From contig JAUTDP010000005.1 in NCBI GenBank assembly GCA_033439795.1, positions 310,001 through 374,000 of the forward strand: a stretch of 64,000 bases of DNA. The letters run 5' to 3'. The stretch comes from Sordaria brevicollis. Taxonomy: Eukaryota > Ascomycota > Sordariomycetes > Sordariales > Sordariaceae. The notes beneath the pieces were generated by a model. The model did no database searches. It had not been told where the DNA came from and saw only the letters and a program-made list of their open reading frames with translations. Shown here in pieces: positions 11,555 to 24,722 of this stretch; the first letter of the stretch is position 1; each line of letters opens with the position of its first letter. A program made the translations under genes and the position numbers.

Positions 11555-14500
11555 AATAATCGGTAAGACTATCGTTTTCAATTACTAGGCCGTATTTCTC
11601 TTTAAAAGTATTTAAAATAATAATATTAATTAACTCTTCTAAAAACTCTTATATTTAATTAACTTACCCTTATTAATTAATTAATAATATATAGCCTAAA
11701 TTTTAAATTTTAATATAAAAGATTTCGTTTATTAAATATTCCTTCTTACCGTCGATTATAATAACGGGCAGCTACGAATTAATAATTATTTAACCCGATA
11801 AAGGATCGTCTTTAGCGTATTATAAAAAATCGATGTAAAATTTATTAAATACCCGCAATAAAAAATCGGAGAATTCTATAACGAAGGGGCTAAATATTCG
11901 AAATATTATATATTTAGCGTATAATTAATTTAATTTCTTTTTAGGGCGGATTATCGTAAAGTTTTTAAAATTAAACTAAACCTTATCTCTAATTTTAAAG
12001 ATTTTAATAAATAAACGTTTTTTATTAACGAACCATTCTTATTCTTACGTTAATACTACTATTATAATTTAATAAAAATCTATAATTTATTATAACCGAT
12101 TTACGAAATTCTATACTCTCTTTTAAAGATTTCTAAAATTTATTTCGGCGGAAAAGGAAAATATAAAAATTAAAAACTATAAATAATAACCGTAAATAAT
12201 ATAAAAGGGAAATATATTAATAATTATATTAATTCCTATTATTAATCATTAATTATATAATAAAATATTAACGGTCCCAATCGTTTTAAATATTATTAAC
12301 GAAAATACAAAGGAATATTTATACCTCCTAATTTATTCTCTCTAAGCTACTATTAATTTAAAAATAAAAAATAATATTTAATAACTAATTAATATTTAAT
12401 AAATCGTATAAACGCTTTTAAAAGCGGTTAATCTAATTAATATTATAATCGCTTACGATAAAATTAAACCAACCGTAATAATAAACGAAATAACAAAAAA
12501 AGGCTTCTATAATAATTTCCGCCTTTATAAAAGGAAAGGGCTCTAAAATTACTAATTTACTAAATTAGTCCTTAATAATTAATAAATTAACGTAATCGTT
12601 AGCGGAGGGAAAATCCGTAATAAAATCTATCTAAATCTTTCTAAAAAATTACTTTAAAATAAGGAATAATTTTAACAACCCTTTCTTTTAATTTCTCTAA
12701 TATTTAACCCGGCTATAAATATCGTAATTAATAATAAAACGGCGGATATAAATATTTATTAACGGTTAATAAAAATTTCTATTAATAATATAAATAATAC
12801 TTTCTTTTCTTAAATAACCAAAGGCGGTAAAATCGTAAATTTCTTAAATAAAACGGGTACGCAATATATTCTTTTTAAAATTTTTTAAAAATAAATAAAG
12901 AATTATTACTTTTAAGACAATAAGAATTTTAAAAACCTAAATATAATTTCTATAGTAAAACTTACCTATACCGTCGATTTTATATTCGCCCAACTATATT
13001 TTCAACCCTTATACCAATATAAAGAAGGCTTTATCTTTATTAATAACGGCTTAATAAACCGTTTAATAAACTTTATTATCCTAAATAATTCGGTCGAAAA
13101 ATTACTATAAATTTAAATTCTTAAATACCTTTACGCCCTCCCCTATAAAAAAGATAATAAACACTATATAAACGTAATTCTCTAAAACGGATTCCGAAAT
13201 CAATTATATATTTCAAGCCTCAATATCGGCTTTATTAAATTGGTTTTAATCCCTATAAAATAAGGCGTTTAATATTATAATAAGAGTATTAAAGTAATAA
13301 ACGATTTAAAAATTAAATTAAAAAAGGAATTCAATTTAACGAACCTACCGCTTTAAAAAGTATTAACGCTCGACAAAATATTCGAAATTATAATAATCTA
13401 TTACTATTATAAATTTCTCGCAATTATACAATTCTATAAATTATTTTTTTAAATAATAAATAATAAAAAATATCTCTTTATTATAAATAGGGTAATTATA
13501 TTCCGTAAAAATAAATTTCTAAGAGTAAAAACCTATTACAATCCTTTTACCTTCTACAAACTCCTAAGAAAAAATATTACCTAAACTATAACTACTATAA
13601 TTAATCTCCAAAAAAATAAATAATTCAAAATCCTATTAAATAAAGATAAAGGCTTCTATAAAATATTACTTCAATTTTATAAAAGCGTTATTATATTATT
13701 TAATCTATTCAAAAGTAATACCTTTATTTATTAAAGCTATTAACGGTTTAAAAATCGTAAAGAAATCCTTAATAAATATCCGGTAATAATTCGCAAAACC
13801 TAAAAAATTCTTCACTCCCTTTTAAAATATAAGGGCCTCCTACTTAATAATAATTCTAATCTTTTCCGGGTTAACTTTAATACTAATTCCCGCAATTATA
13901 ATAAAGTTTAAATATTTAACCTCTTATATAGCAAATTCGCACTTCTTAAAATTTAAATAAAGATTAATATTAATTATTCGTTCGATTATTAATTTAACCT
14001 TCTATATATACTCTTTCCTTATATTATTTAAAAAAATTAATATATTATTTATATAAATGGAGTAGAAATTATTTAAATAATTACTTAATATTATATTTAT
14101 ATATTATTAAAACGTCGTTAATACCCTTATTAACCCGAATAATATAATTATCTATTCGAATAACCCGTACCGATAACGGAAGGCTATTTTACCCTCCTCC
14201 CCTTCCGCTATACGGATTTTATAGAAGGCTTATACTATATCCATCTTAATAAACCACTTCAATTTAGTAATAATACGGAAAATCTCTTTAATAAAAGGGA
14301 AAAAGTAATAGTCGGCGCGGATAATAATATTAAAAGCGTAATAATTATAATAAAAATGTAAATTATTACCCAATTTCTTAATAAAGAATACCGGTATAAT
14401 AATAATAGAATTATTAGCGCGAATAAAACCCTTATTAAAAAAATCCCTTAAAATCTTCTTTAAAATTAATAATTCGTTTTTAAATATATTATATAATAAA

Positions 14501-16850
14501 TTATAAAGGAGGGGGAGTTTATTATTTTATTTATCCCGCTAAAGCTCGATTTTATAATTTATACCCGGATAATAAAGGTTTACTTTATTTACTTCGGACT
14601 ATTTTTAAATATAAAAAAAATCGTAGAATTCGGGAAAAATATACTCCTTTAATTCCTTATTAATAAAATCGATTTTAAAAGTAAAAACCTTTTTAATATC
14701 CCATAAATTTATTACAAATATAATAAATTCTACTGCAATATAGCCCTACCTTTTTTTAATATAATTAATAATAATTATAAATATTATTATTAAATAATAT
14801 ATAAATTCCTTAATTTCTACCTTTATAAAAGAAATAATCGTTAAAGAATAATTTAAATAAAGGACTTAAAAATTAATAACCCCGTACTAAAATTTATATT
14901 TATATAAAATTAAATACGCTTTTATAATTATTAATTAAAATTTTTCTAAAATAACTAAAAACTTTAATTTAAAAACTACATAAGCGCAAACTACCAATTC
15001 GTAACTATAAATATCGGTACAAAAATATACAATCCCCTTAATTATAATACCCTCTATTTCTACGGACGTACCTTTCACCACCCTTTTAAATATAAAAATA
15101 ATAAAAATCTTCAACTTTTTAACTACCTTTTTACTAATTATAATATAATATTAATAACTTTCGTTAATAAAAATATAAAAACGGTCTTTATTATTAATAA
15201 TTATTAATATTTTAATAACGTTTATTTTTATAAATCCTAAGAATTTTACGGCTCCTACTTCCTTACTTAATATTTTAAAACGCTCCTTTACGCAACTCTA
15301 TAAAAGAATTATTCTTTTCCTAATTTATCCGTAAAAGAATAATCGCTATTATTATTATCCAATATAAAAAGGACGGCCTATTTCGTAATCTTAATAGAAA
15401 TAATACTAACCGAATTAAAACGCTAAATAAAATAATATTTATACTTCTAAATTATATAACCATTAGCGCTATAATACAAATAAAAGCCCTACGTACAATA
15501 CTTATCCCTTTTATCGATAAAAATCTATTTAATACGCTTTTCGCCGGAATTACCGGGGTTAATCTTAATATAATTTATAATTATATTAATATCTCTATTA
15601 ATATCCTTAATATATTTTATAATAATAGAGCTCTTACGGTACTAAAACTAATAAAGACGATTATTATTAAAATATTTATAATTATTAAAGGTATTATAAT
15701 TATAATAATTGGGGAAATTCCTAATATTTTTAAACTTTTATATAATTTCTTTAAATTAATTAATAAACTCTTCGTAATTTATAGGTATTTAAACGCTATC
15801 TATTCGTATAAAATAATAAAAATAGAAGTATTTAATTAAATAAAACGGGAATCGTCTTCCTACGAAAAATTATTAGCTTTAATAAAATTTTCTTCGAAAA
15901 CGAAGAATTAATTAAAGAAAGATTAATTCTCTCGCTATTTAACCGTCCTAAAACGTATAAAAACCTACTTCTTTTTATTATCGTTATTAAATATTCCTTC
16001 TAAATAGGTAAAAAATTCTTTAAAATTATATTCGCTATTAAATCCTTTACAACGCTAAAAAATCTAAATTTTAAACTTCTTATTAATAAATATAATTTCT
16101 AAAAGTATTACCCAATTCGATTTATTAATATTCTAAATTCCAACGTTATATTCTTCTTCGTATACGAAACGAAAATTATTTATCTATAAACTAAAATTCG
16201 TAAAAATACCGTTTTAAATTAACTACTTAAAATATTTACATTTTCCCTTTATATAAAAAATACCTTCTTTAATAATAATTAATATATTTAAACTAATATT
16301 AATCGTTAAGAAGGGAATCAAGCCCGCTATTAAAAGGATAGCGCCTTTAATTACCTAAGTAAATTCTTCGCTAATAAAGAATTCGAAAACGAAATTGTAT
16401 TTCTCTCTATAAGAAATTTCGAATTTATTTTATTATTCTTTAATAGCTTTTTAAATAGCGGCGTCGTAAATAATCGCAACGGTTTCGTTAATAATAAAGG
16501 GTAAAAAGTTCTATTTAAATTATTAAACGGTTTATTAAATAGCCTATTCGGTCTTAATAGTTAGAATAACGGTAAACGCGGCAGCGGTTTCTTCGGGGGA
16601 TAATTAAGGGGGAGTAACCTACTACGCGGCTTACTAAATAATTTATTAAACGGCCTACTAAATAATTTAATAAATAACCTACTAAATAATTTATTACTAT
16701 TATTAAAATTATTAATATTATTAATATTCTCCTACAACGGCGGCTACAATAAAATTAATCGGCAACCCCTTTACGTTCAACGCTACTTCGGGGTAATCCT
16801 ATTCTATTAAATCTATTATTAATAGAATTTAATATAATAGGGAAATATAA
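11555..16850 (-). pseudogene. Ty3/Gypsy polyprotein relic, minus strand
   Basis: Reading the minus strand, a reverse-transcriptase core is clear near 14,380-14,160: a block resembling DYYFFPFIKEIFR, then KWFIKMDIV, then AEGEEGKIAFRYRYGLFE, the standard order for Gypsy RT. The YxDD box follows at about 14,065-14,050, read as YINNILIF after two D-to-N changes. Further downstream (toward lower coordinates) the frame ends in what looks like a degenerate chromodomain followed by a short tail near 11,760-11,560, typical of chromoviral integrases. RNase H and integrase should lie between but are heavily mutated. Matching LTRs were not identified; the 3' side abuts the pogo-like element, which may have landed in the element's terminal region. 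Confidence 0.8.
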
Positions 16851-16914
16851 TTAATATATATATTAATCGTTATAATTATATTAAAATTCTATAAAGGAGG
16901 AAAATTCTAATTAT

Positions 16915-17570
16915 AAGGCGGACCTACTAGCGGCGAGGTTTTAAAGCGGGAGAGTAAAGCACGTACCGCTACGCTAAGGCATCGAAGCGGGGCATGTAGC
17001 CACGCTCTAATCGCTATAACTAAAGCTCCATACCCGGGCGGTAGCCCCATAACAACCTGCAATTAACTGGAAAAAAATTCTCGAATTGGAATTAGCTGGA
17101 TTAGACCCCTTATCCCTATCCGCTAAACTCGCTTAGCATTTAACGGCTCGCTTAAAGCTTAGCATTTGAAAGTAAGTCCAATCACAACAAAGTGGGTACC
17201 AAAATGATGAGTAAGCTGAGATGAGTACAATGGTACCATTCACGTGACCGTAGCTAGCCTGCCGGCCGAAAAAAACGGCTTTGAAAAAAAAAAACACCGA
17301 CGGATGGTATTTAAGAAGGAAAATTTTCGAAAATTTCGCTAAATCTTTTTACCACCTTACTTACCCTGTAGTTTTGTTTTTCAAAAAATTAATAAAAAAA
17401 ATTATTAAAAAAATATTGAAAAAAAATCGTAAGGTGGTAATGTTAAGCTCCGCTTCAAGTAAATTTCTGCCCACCCGTATAGAATTTGCCGAAGGCAAAT
17501 TTTGCGGGGGTACGGGGGCGGCAGCCCTCGTATTAATCTTTTTTATAGAAAAACGGTAATAAATTTAATC
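16915..17570. other. Low-RIP island between two Gypsy relics
   Basis: This 650-bp patch is markedly less AT-biased than its neighbours. It contains the direct repeat GCTTAGCATTT at about 17,131 and 17,158. It also contains an inverted repeat TACCACCTTAC (about 17,350) / GTAAGGTGGTA (about 17,430) around an A-rich core, and a perfect small hairpin TTTGCC-GAA-GGCAAA near 17,485, just before a G-rich stretch. An open frame at 17,281-17,559 (92 aa) is Lys/Ile-rich and unlike any protein I know. The island could be an LTR remnant or a small non-autonomous element; I cannot decide. Confidence 0.45.
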
Positions 17571-17579
17571 GACCTTCAA

Positions 17580-20500
17580 TTTATATCCTTATTTTATTGG
17601 TTCCGGGTCGTTCTAACCGCTCCTCTACCTTTTCGGCCCTAATTCCCTCCGGTCTATCCTTTAAATTTTAATTTAATATCGATAGCAATATTATTATAAT
17701 TATTATAAACGTTCGAAATACCCGAAAAAGAAGTTCTAATTTAAATTTTTGTTAAACGAAGGCTAAATAGGTTTTTTTAAAGGAATAGAATAAGCGTAGA
17801 GCGGAAGGGTATTATATTTATTATAGCGCTTCAGAATATATAATCGTTAAATACCCCTATTTACCTACGGTAAATATTAAAAGTATTTCTAAAGGAGTAC
17901 GTATTAACGTTATTTATATTACCCCCTTATTAAAAAAAGAAAAAAAAGAAAAGGGAATTCTAAATTCTAATACGGAGTAGGGAAAAGAGTAACTCCGGTA
18001 TAAAATTTAGCGCCGGAACCCTCCTTCAAAATATTAAACGAAGTAAAAAAATTTAAATTTAAAATAGAAATAGAATTTACCCTAATTTTAATTATTATTA
18101 ATTTTATAAATTTATTCTACGCCTTTATTAATAAAGGTTATTAATATTTTACTATTATTAGTAAAAATATTATTAAAGAGTTTTAAATTGCTCTAATTTT
18201 TATTCTAAAGCGTTAAATTAGAGGAATTATAACCTCTATAAAAAGTATTACTATTTAAAGTATTATCCGGTTTATTATCGAATTCTAAAGTAAATTATCA
18301 TTTATTTATATTTATATTATTCCCTAATTAAAATTCCCTATTATTTTAGGGAAATTATAATTAATCGTTAATAAAATTTATTTTATCGCTTATAAAAAAA
18401 AGCTTTAATATAGGGTAATAAAATTTTAGGTAAATTATATAAACCCTTCGGCGGAATTTAAACGCTCCCGGTCCTTTATACTCTAAGAATTTAAAAACGC
18501 CGTCTATATATTAATTACTACGTTTATTAATATTTATAAATATATTATTAAAAAATATAATAAGGAAATTATAAACGTATATATTTTTATTATTATTCTA
18601 AAGGATATTAAAAAAGTATTAGCCTTTAAGCGAATATATATTAAAAAAGAATTTAAATAAATTATTCCCCGTTAATTTTAGGATTTATTTCCTTTATTTA
18701 AAAAGTAAGAAATAAATAAAATTAACGAATATAAATTAAGAATTAATTTAAAGATTGAAATTAAAAAGAGATTAAATAGAAAAGAATTTTTATTACCTTA
18801 CGGCTTATTATATAATATATTTCAAAAAGAATTTTTAATATATAAGAAAACTCTTCGGGATTTATTAAATAAAGGCTTTATTTATATTAATAATTCCAAA
18901 GCGGGAATTCCAATCCTTTTTATCCGGAAGCCCGGCGGCGGCCTCCGTTTTTATTATAATTATTAAACCCTTAATACGATTATTCGAACCGACTAATACC
19001 TTTTCCCATTTATTAAAAAAACTTTTAAGGTTTTTAAAAATATTATTTAATATATTAAAATAAATATAATTTAAATTTTTTATAAAATTTATATAATAGA
19101 GGGAAATGAGTATAAAACGGCCTTCTATACCCGGTACGGCCTTTATAAATAATTAATAATACCCTTCGGTTTTTATAGCGCTTTAATTTCCTTTTAATAA
19201 TATATTAATAACGTATTAAGTAACCTCCTAAATAATTTCTATTTAATATACATAAATAACGTTTTAATTTTTATTAACGGTTCGAAAGAAGATTATATAA
19301 AGAAGGTTTGTATTATATTTAAACGCTTTAAAAACGCCGGGTTATATTTAAACCCGAATAAATACGAATTCGCTATTAAATACATTAAAATTTTAAATTT
19401 TATTATTTATATAAGAATAAATATATAAATTAATTTTAATAAAGTAAAGGCGATTTTAAAATAAATAATTCTAATTTCCTAAAAGGGTATTTATAATTTC
19501 TTCGGGTTCGTAAATTATTATTGGATATTTATATTTAAATTTTCGTTAATAATTATACCTCTTATAACTTTTATTAGAAAGGGGGTACTATTTAAATAAA
19601 TTATTTAATATAAGGAGGCTTTTCAATTATTAAAGATTTTATTTATTAGAATATTTATTTTTATTGAATAAAATTTAAACCGCTTTATATTTTTTAAAAC
19701 CAATTATAGCAATTTCGCCCTAAGTAATTATTTTATTTAAAACGTCAATAGCTAAAAAAAAATTATCGCTTTCCATTTTAAAAAACTTATATTAATTAAA
19801 CGAAATTACCCTATTTATAATAAAGAAATATTTACAATTATCAATTATCTTAAAGAATAGTAGGCGGAATTAAAGAATTATTAAGAATTTATTATTTTTA
19901 TAAATTATAAGAATTTAGAATATTTTATAACCCGCTAATACCTTTTAGAGTAATAAATATATTAAGCCGAATATTCTTCTCGCTTCAATTTTTAATTAAA
20001 ATATTCCTTCAATAAAATTACGGTAATTCCCAACGCTCTATTATATTAAAATTAAAACCGACCTACGGTAAATACCCGGGAGGTTCGAAACCTCTAATTA
20101 ATCCCGGACGTAATATTTTATAATTATATCCGAATTTCGGTTATAAATATTCAAATAGTATAGCGTTCCTACGACGAATAAAGAGGGAGGGGAATAATAA
20201 AAATAAAAATTTTCGAAAATCCGGATTTATAATAATTTTAAAATTCTATTATAATAAAGAATATCTTCTATTAATAAGTAATTTAAATAATAAAGGAAAA
20301 TAAGAGAGATTTATTAACGATTAACTTACGTATTTAAATTATAAATTATTCTTTAAATAATAAGGGTAAATTATAATATAAAGGTAAATTTTAAATCTTT
20401 AATAACTTTATAATTATTAAGTCCGACGTTATAAGGAATTTTAATTTTAATTAATAATTTAATACCTTCCGTATAAAAATTATTTAAATTATTTATAATT

Positions 20501-21500
20501 TTTAAACGTTCGGCTACTTTAGCCGGGAAGGTATTATTATTATATTAATTTATTATTTCTATTAACCCCTTATAAACGCCTACGTTCGAAAATTCCTTTA
20601 CAATTATTATATTTATAATTCTATTAAATATTAAAGAGATTAATAAAGAGGTTTTATACAATTTCTCCCTATTTTAAATTAATATTTCTACGAAATATAA
20701 TTTAAATTTTATTATTAATTTCCTAAAATCTAAAAATAATATTTATTTAATAATAGGGAAGGATTAATTTAATAAGAACGTTTTCTTCGAATTTATATCC
20801 TTCATAAATATAAAAACCTATACCGAATCCTTTATAAATTACTTTATACATTATTATAATTAACTTTAATTTATAATTAATAATTAGGGTTTTAATTAAA
20901 TTAATAAATCTTAAAAACGATTATATAAATTCATTAATATTAAATAATTATTAAATACGATTTACTACCCCTAAACCGACGGTAATTTAAAGAAAATAAA
21001 TTAAGAAATTTAAATATTCTTTCGAACTTATATTAATTAAATTTAAAATAATCAATACGTATAATGTTTAATAACTTAATTAATTATTAATAATCGTATT
21101 AATATTTTAATTAATATATCCCTATTCTTCATTACCTATGGTTTTAATCCCGAACTTATTATATTAATCGTCCCCGAACCCGCGGGGAGTTTTAATACCC
21201 TAATTAATAAACGGGCCAAATAATTTATCGATAAATTATTATAAATTACGGATATTTATCATATTATTATAATTTTAATAATATAAGACTAAAAGAAATT
21301 TATTAATAGGATTTATTAACCTATATAGAGGTTTTAAATTGGCGATAAAATATAATTAAATTTTAAAAATTACGCTTTAACGAGATTTAAAAAAAAATTA
21401 AATTAATTATATATAAAATATATAATTTTTCGAGTCCTTTTCCCGTTAATAATAGAATTTTTTAGCCTTCTTAATAACGTTTATAACGTATTTTATATAA
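17580..21500 (+). pseudogene. Ty3/Gypsy polyprotein relic, plus strand (RT, RNase H, integrase)
   Basis: The plus strand carries a second Gypsy pol. Between about 18,860 and 19,460 the order of RT blocks is readable: LRDLLNKGFIY, IPILFIRKPGGGLRFYYNY, EGNEYKTAFYTRYGLY, IPFGFYSALISF and, at 19249-19260, the YxDD box as YINN (D-to-N twice) followed by VLIFINGSKED. About 20,700-21,050 resembles the integrase core, including a block ending NTIYYPTDG-like (the HPQTDG box). Stops are almost all of the kind produced by RIP. The upstream part (17.6-18.6 kb) is probably gag/protease. The 3' LTR is at 23,470. Confidence 0.83.
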
Positions 21501-21907
21501 ACCTTTTCCGAAGAATTATAGAGGACCCGCTACCTAGTTAAAAAATAGTTAATTATTAATTACCCTTTATTTTAATCGATAATAAAGAGGAATATTATAT
21601 CGAAGAAATTTTGTACGTAAATAATCCGTTTAATAACCGGAAGGTTTTTATAAAATAGAAAGGTTTTTATAAACTTTTATAATATATATTAGAGAATTTT
21701 AAAGGTAATAAAGTATTAAATATTTTTAAGAAATAGTATAGAAATATTTGAGAATATAATAATTTATTAAAATTATTTAAAAAAATTAAACAGGGTAAAG
21801 GGAGAAATTAAAATACGAATAAGAGATTAATATTAATTTTATTAAAAAAAAGGTAGGGTAAACCGAAAAAATAAATTAATTAAGGGATTTCGTTTAAAAT
21901 AGGAAAA

Positions 21908-22260
21908 TTACCGTAGAATATAATTATGATAAAAGTTAAAAGTTTTTTTAACTTTATAGCCGGTACGCTTTTTCTTCTTTTTAGAAGGAGTAATTTCGGT
22001 TTTTTTTTCCTCTTTGAAATAAACCCTCTTTTTAATCTCTTTTTCCTTTTTTTTCTTTTTTTTTTTTTTTTCCTTTATTTCCTTCTCCCTTTCTTTTATT
22101 TTTAACTTTATAAATTCGTACGGGTCGGGACAATCCGAAAAAGAAAACTCCTTTTTTAATTTTTTTATATTTATCTTTAATTCCCCCTCCTCTTTAATTT
22201 TTAACTCCTCCTCCTCCCCTTCCGGGGTAATTCTAACCCTATTAATAAAGGCCGCGGCCT
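21908..22260 (-). pseudogene. Open Lys/Glu-rich frame on minus strand
   Basis: From about 22,258 down to a TAA at 21,908-21,910 the minus strand stays open for about 117 codons, exceptional in this block. It encodes a highly charged protein: a Glu-rich start (EGEEEELKIKEEGELK), then a short FSFSDCPDPYEF segment, then a long Lys/Glu tract and a basic C-terminal part. One TAG upstream could be a RIP-mutated codon, and the frame continues beyond it. It lies between the Gypsy integrase and the 3' LTR, antisense to pol. It may be gag of another element or an accessory antisense frame. The low-complexity purine tract explains part of the openness. Confidence 0.35.
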
Positions 22261-23469
22261 AAGTAATAATTTTCTCGAATTCTTTAATACAGGCTTTAAA
22301 TTTAGCGAAAGCGTTTAAATAAAATTTAAATTTAATGAAAATTTAATTAATATTAATTATAATATTAAAAGTATTAATAATAATAGTTTTTAGGGTAATA
22401 ATAATAATATTAAAACGGTTAATAACCGTATAGGTAATAATAAAAAACTCTATAAATATAAAGGTTTAAAACTTAATTTAATTATTTTAATTAATATAAA
22501 AAAAATTAACCCCCTCCTTAAATTTGCTTAATTTTTCTTATACTTCTATAAAAGAGGGTTCGAAATTCGAATTCGTTAAAACCGTAATTAGAAATATTAT
22601 AATAGCAATTACAACGGTAGTAATAAATAATATTATATTTATAGAATAACCGAAAATCTTATAAATAATATCCTTTCGAAGAAAATTAATAAAAGGAATA
22701 AAAAGGAAAAGTATTAAAATAAATTATTAAATTTATTTAAAAAGAGACTTTTTTCCTCTAAATTTATAAAATAACCGGCGGAAATTATAATTTTCTGAAA
22801 ACGATTATAATCCTTATTAATAATACCCTTACCGGTTTAATAATTATTTTCCCTTTAAATAAAATAATTATACTCAATAATTTTAAATCATTATTAATAA
22901 ATTTTAATTTCTTTAATTTTAAAATAAAATAAATAATAATTCTTATTTTTAACGGGTATATAAACGTAAATATTATTTAAATATATATACTAATTATATT
23001 AAAATAGGTTAGTACTAAGAATTTCACCCTTAATTAATTTATACGTATTCGAAAGCGCTAGCGGAGTAATAATAATAATAGTAGCGGTAATAGCGGCGGT
23101 AATAAAGGTCGCCGGAATAATAAAAGGATTATAAAGTAGAACCGACGTAACGAAAGGTTTAAGTTCAGAATAAAGCCCGAAAGAATTATATTTAAAAATA
23201 ATATTAATTTAAAATTAATAAAATATAATAAGGCTGAGAATTAGAATTAATACGCTAAAAGTAAAAAAATAAGGGAATTAATAGGAAACGGTTAATAATA
23301 ATAAATATTAATAAAATTATAATAAAAAGATTATTAATAATATAAAGGATAAAGGTATACGTACGGTATTTTTGGTTATTAATAGTTAAAGAAAAAAAAG
23401 AAGGGTAAGAATTCGAGGGGGATAAAATTTAATTATATAAATAGAAAGGATATAATTAGGTTATTTATT

Positions 23470-23800
23470 TGTAGTATGTGTATGGCGGGTATAGAGGGGG
23501 GGCTAATATTATAGGTCTAGCGCTTAGAGTCTGGAGGTCTAGTATTTACCAGACTGCCGCTCGAATTACCCTAACCTACCGGCGGTAAATAAGGGGGCTC
23601 TAGGACTACCGAGGGTACCTAATCCTCTAGAAGGTTCTCTAGCCCACTTTACCTAAGGCACTTAGGCAACTACGCACAGCCTTATAAGGATAGGTAGCCG
23701 GGTCCGCCCTACGGGTCACCCCTTCTCCCTTTCTCCTTCGTAGAACCTTAATATATCCACATTAGCCAGCACCTACGTTACGCTCTATTGTCCCTTTACA
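23470..23800 (+). repeat. LTR (right copy), 331 bp
   Basis: The proposed LTR starts TGTAGTATGTG and ends GTCCCTTTACA, so it has TG...CA ends. A purine-rich patch including GAGGGGGATAAAA lies about 50 bp before it and could be the polypurine tract. Its last 146 bp match the left LTR-like sequence at 8562-8707. It is less mutated than the left copy, keeping CpA words such as CCACATTAGCCAGCAC. Confidence 0.7.
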
Positions 23801-24310
23801 ATTAGAGAGGTATTAATTATAGGGAAATAATTACGGTTAGCGATTTAAATTACGATATTAAATACTTTATCCTCCTTTTCGGTTAATATTAATAATTAAT
23901 ATATATTTACGCTCGTTAGTAATAACTTTTTATCTTTAATAAATATTATATACTTCTTAATAATAATTTCGTTGACGTTAAATAAATCGATAATAATCTT
24001 ATATATAATTCTCCCTTTATTTTTAATTTTAATATTAGCTTTAATTCGAAATATAGTAGATCGGGTTACGGTCGCGGTTTAATTTATTAAAAAGTGTCGG
24101 GCGGCCTTCTCTGTACGGGATATAACCTTTGGATTAAAGATAAGTATAGTAAAAGTATATGCAATAAATAAAATTCGACGGTACAAATAGAATAAGGTTA
24201 TTTATAAAAGGATTGAAGAAGGTTTAGTAAAGTTATAGTAGATTATTAATTCTGGAGCGTTACAGAACTTACGCGTTATAGGTAAAACTCCCGACTCTTA
24301 GAGGGACGAG
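23801..24310. other. AT-rich boundary segment, no gene
   Basis: RIP-mutated sequence continues to about 24,060, then gradually gives way to ordinary composition by about 24,310. Nothing gene-like was seen. This is the heterochromatin edge next to the rad7 promoter. Confidence 0.5.
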
Positions 24311-24722
24311 GAAAGGAGGTTAGCTTGGCTGGAAGCGGGCCCCTAAAGGTAGGCCCTATATGGCCTCCCTATGGTCTGTGCAACCTAACCGACGAGTACA
24401 CTTGCCTTTGTCGCAAACCTTTGAATTTGCCCCTCAACTGCTCAACACGTCCGCCTGCTGCACTCCTCGTACTTGCGTGTCGTGCTTTCCCTTCACATTT
24501 CTTTTGCCCGAAACTTTGCCAAACATCGCCCCTTCTGCGTTTGTCTTTTGTTTCTCCATCAGGACACCTTCATTCGTTTCCGCTGCCCCTCCAGAAGTTG
24601 TACGCGTTTCCTACTCACTCAACTCACAGTACTCTCACTCGGTCTAGCCCAGGATAACATCACAGCGAACGGTCGCTGGTGCACGGCCCCGCCAAAATGT
24701 AAGTTGGAGTTATTGGCGATCG
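24311..24722 (+). promoter_or_regulatory. Promoter and 5' leader of rad7
   Basis: About 410 bp of ordinary, C-rich sequence between the RIP block and the rad7 start. Open frames in it (for example 24,325-24,657) overlap one another in several frames and are low-complexity C/T-rich, so I treat them as leader sequence. It is unusually short for a promoter bounded by silent chromatin. Confidence 0.45.

Larger units (their letters stand above)
1..24300. repeat. RIP-mutated AT-rich block (left)
   Basis: Almost the whole interval is AT-rich, nearly lacks long open frames on either strand, and is full of TAT/TTA/AAT words. Transposase and reverse-transcriptase motifs inside it can be read once stops of the TAA/TAG type are taken as former CAA/CAG/TGG codons and N/K as former D/E, which is the C-to-T and G-to-A pattern of repeat-induced point mutation. 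CpG-containing words survive while CpA is depleted. By analogy with Neurospora it is probably DNA-methylated H3K9me3 heterochromatin; that part is inference. It stops abruptly at about 24.3 kb, some 400 bp before the rad7 start codon. Sub-elements are listed separately. Confidence 0.9.

Noticed and set aside
17281..17559. 92-aa plus-strand frame in the low-RIP island
   Set aside because: Lys/Ile-rich because of homopolymers; no domain, and its start overlaps an A-run.
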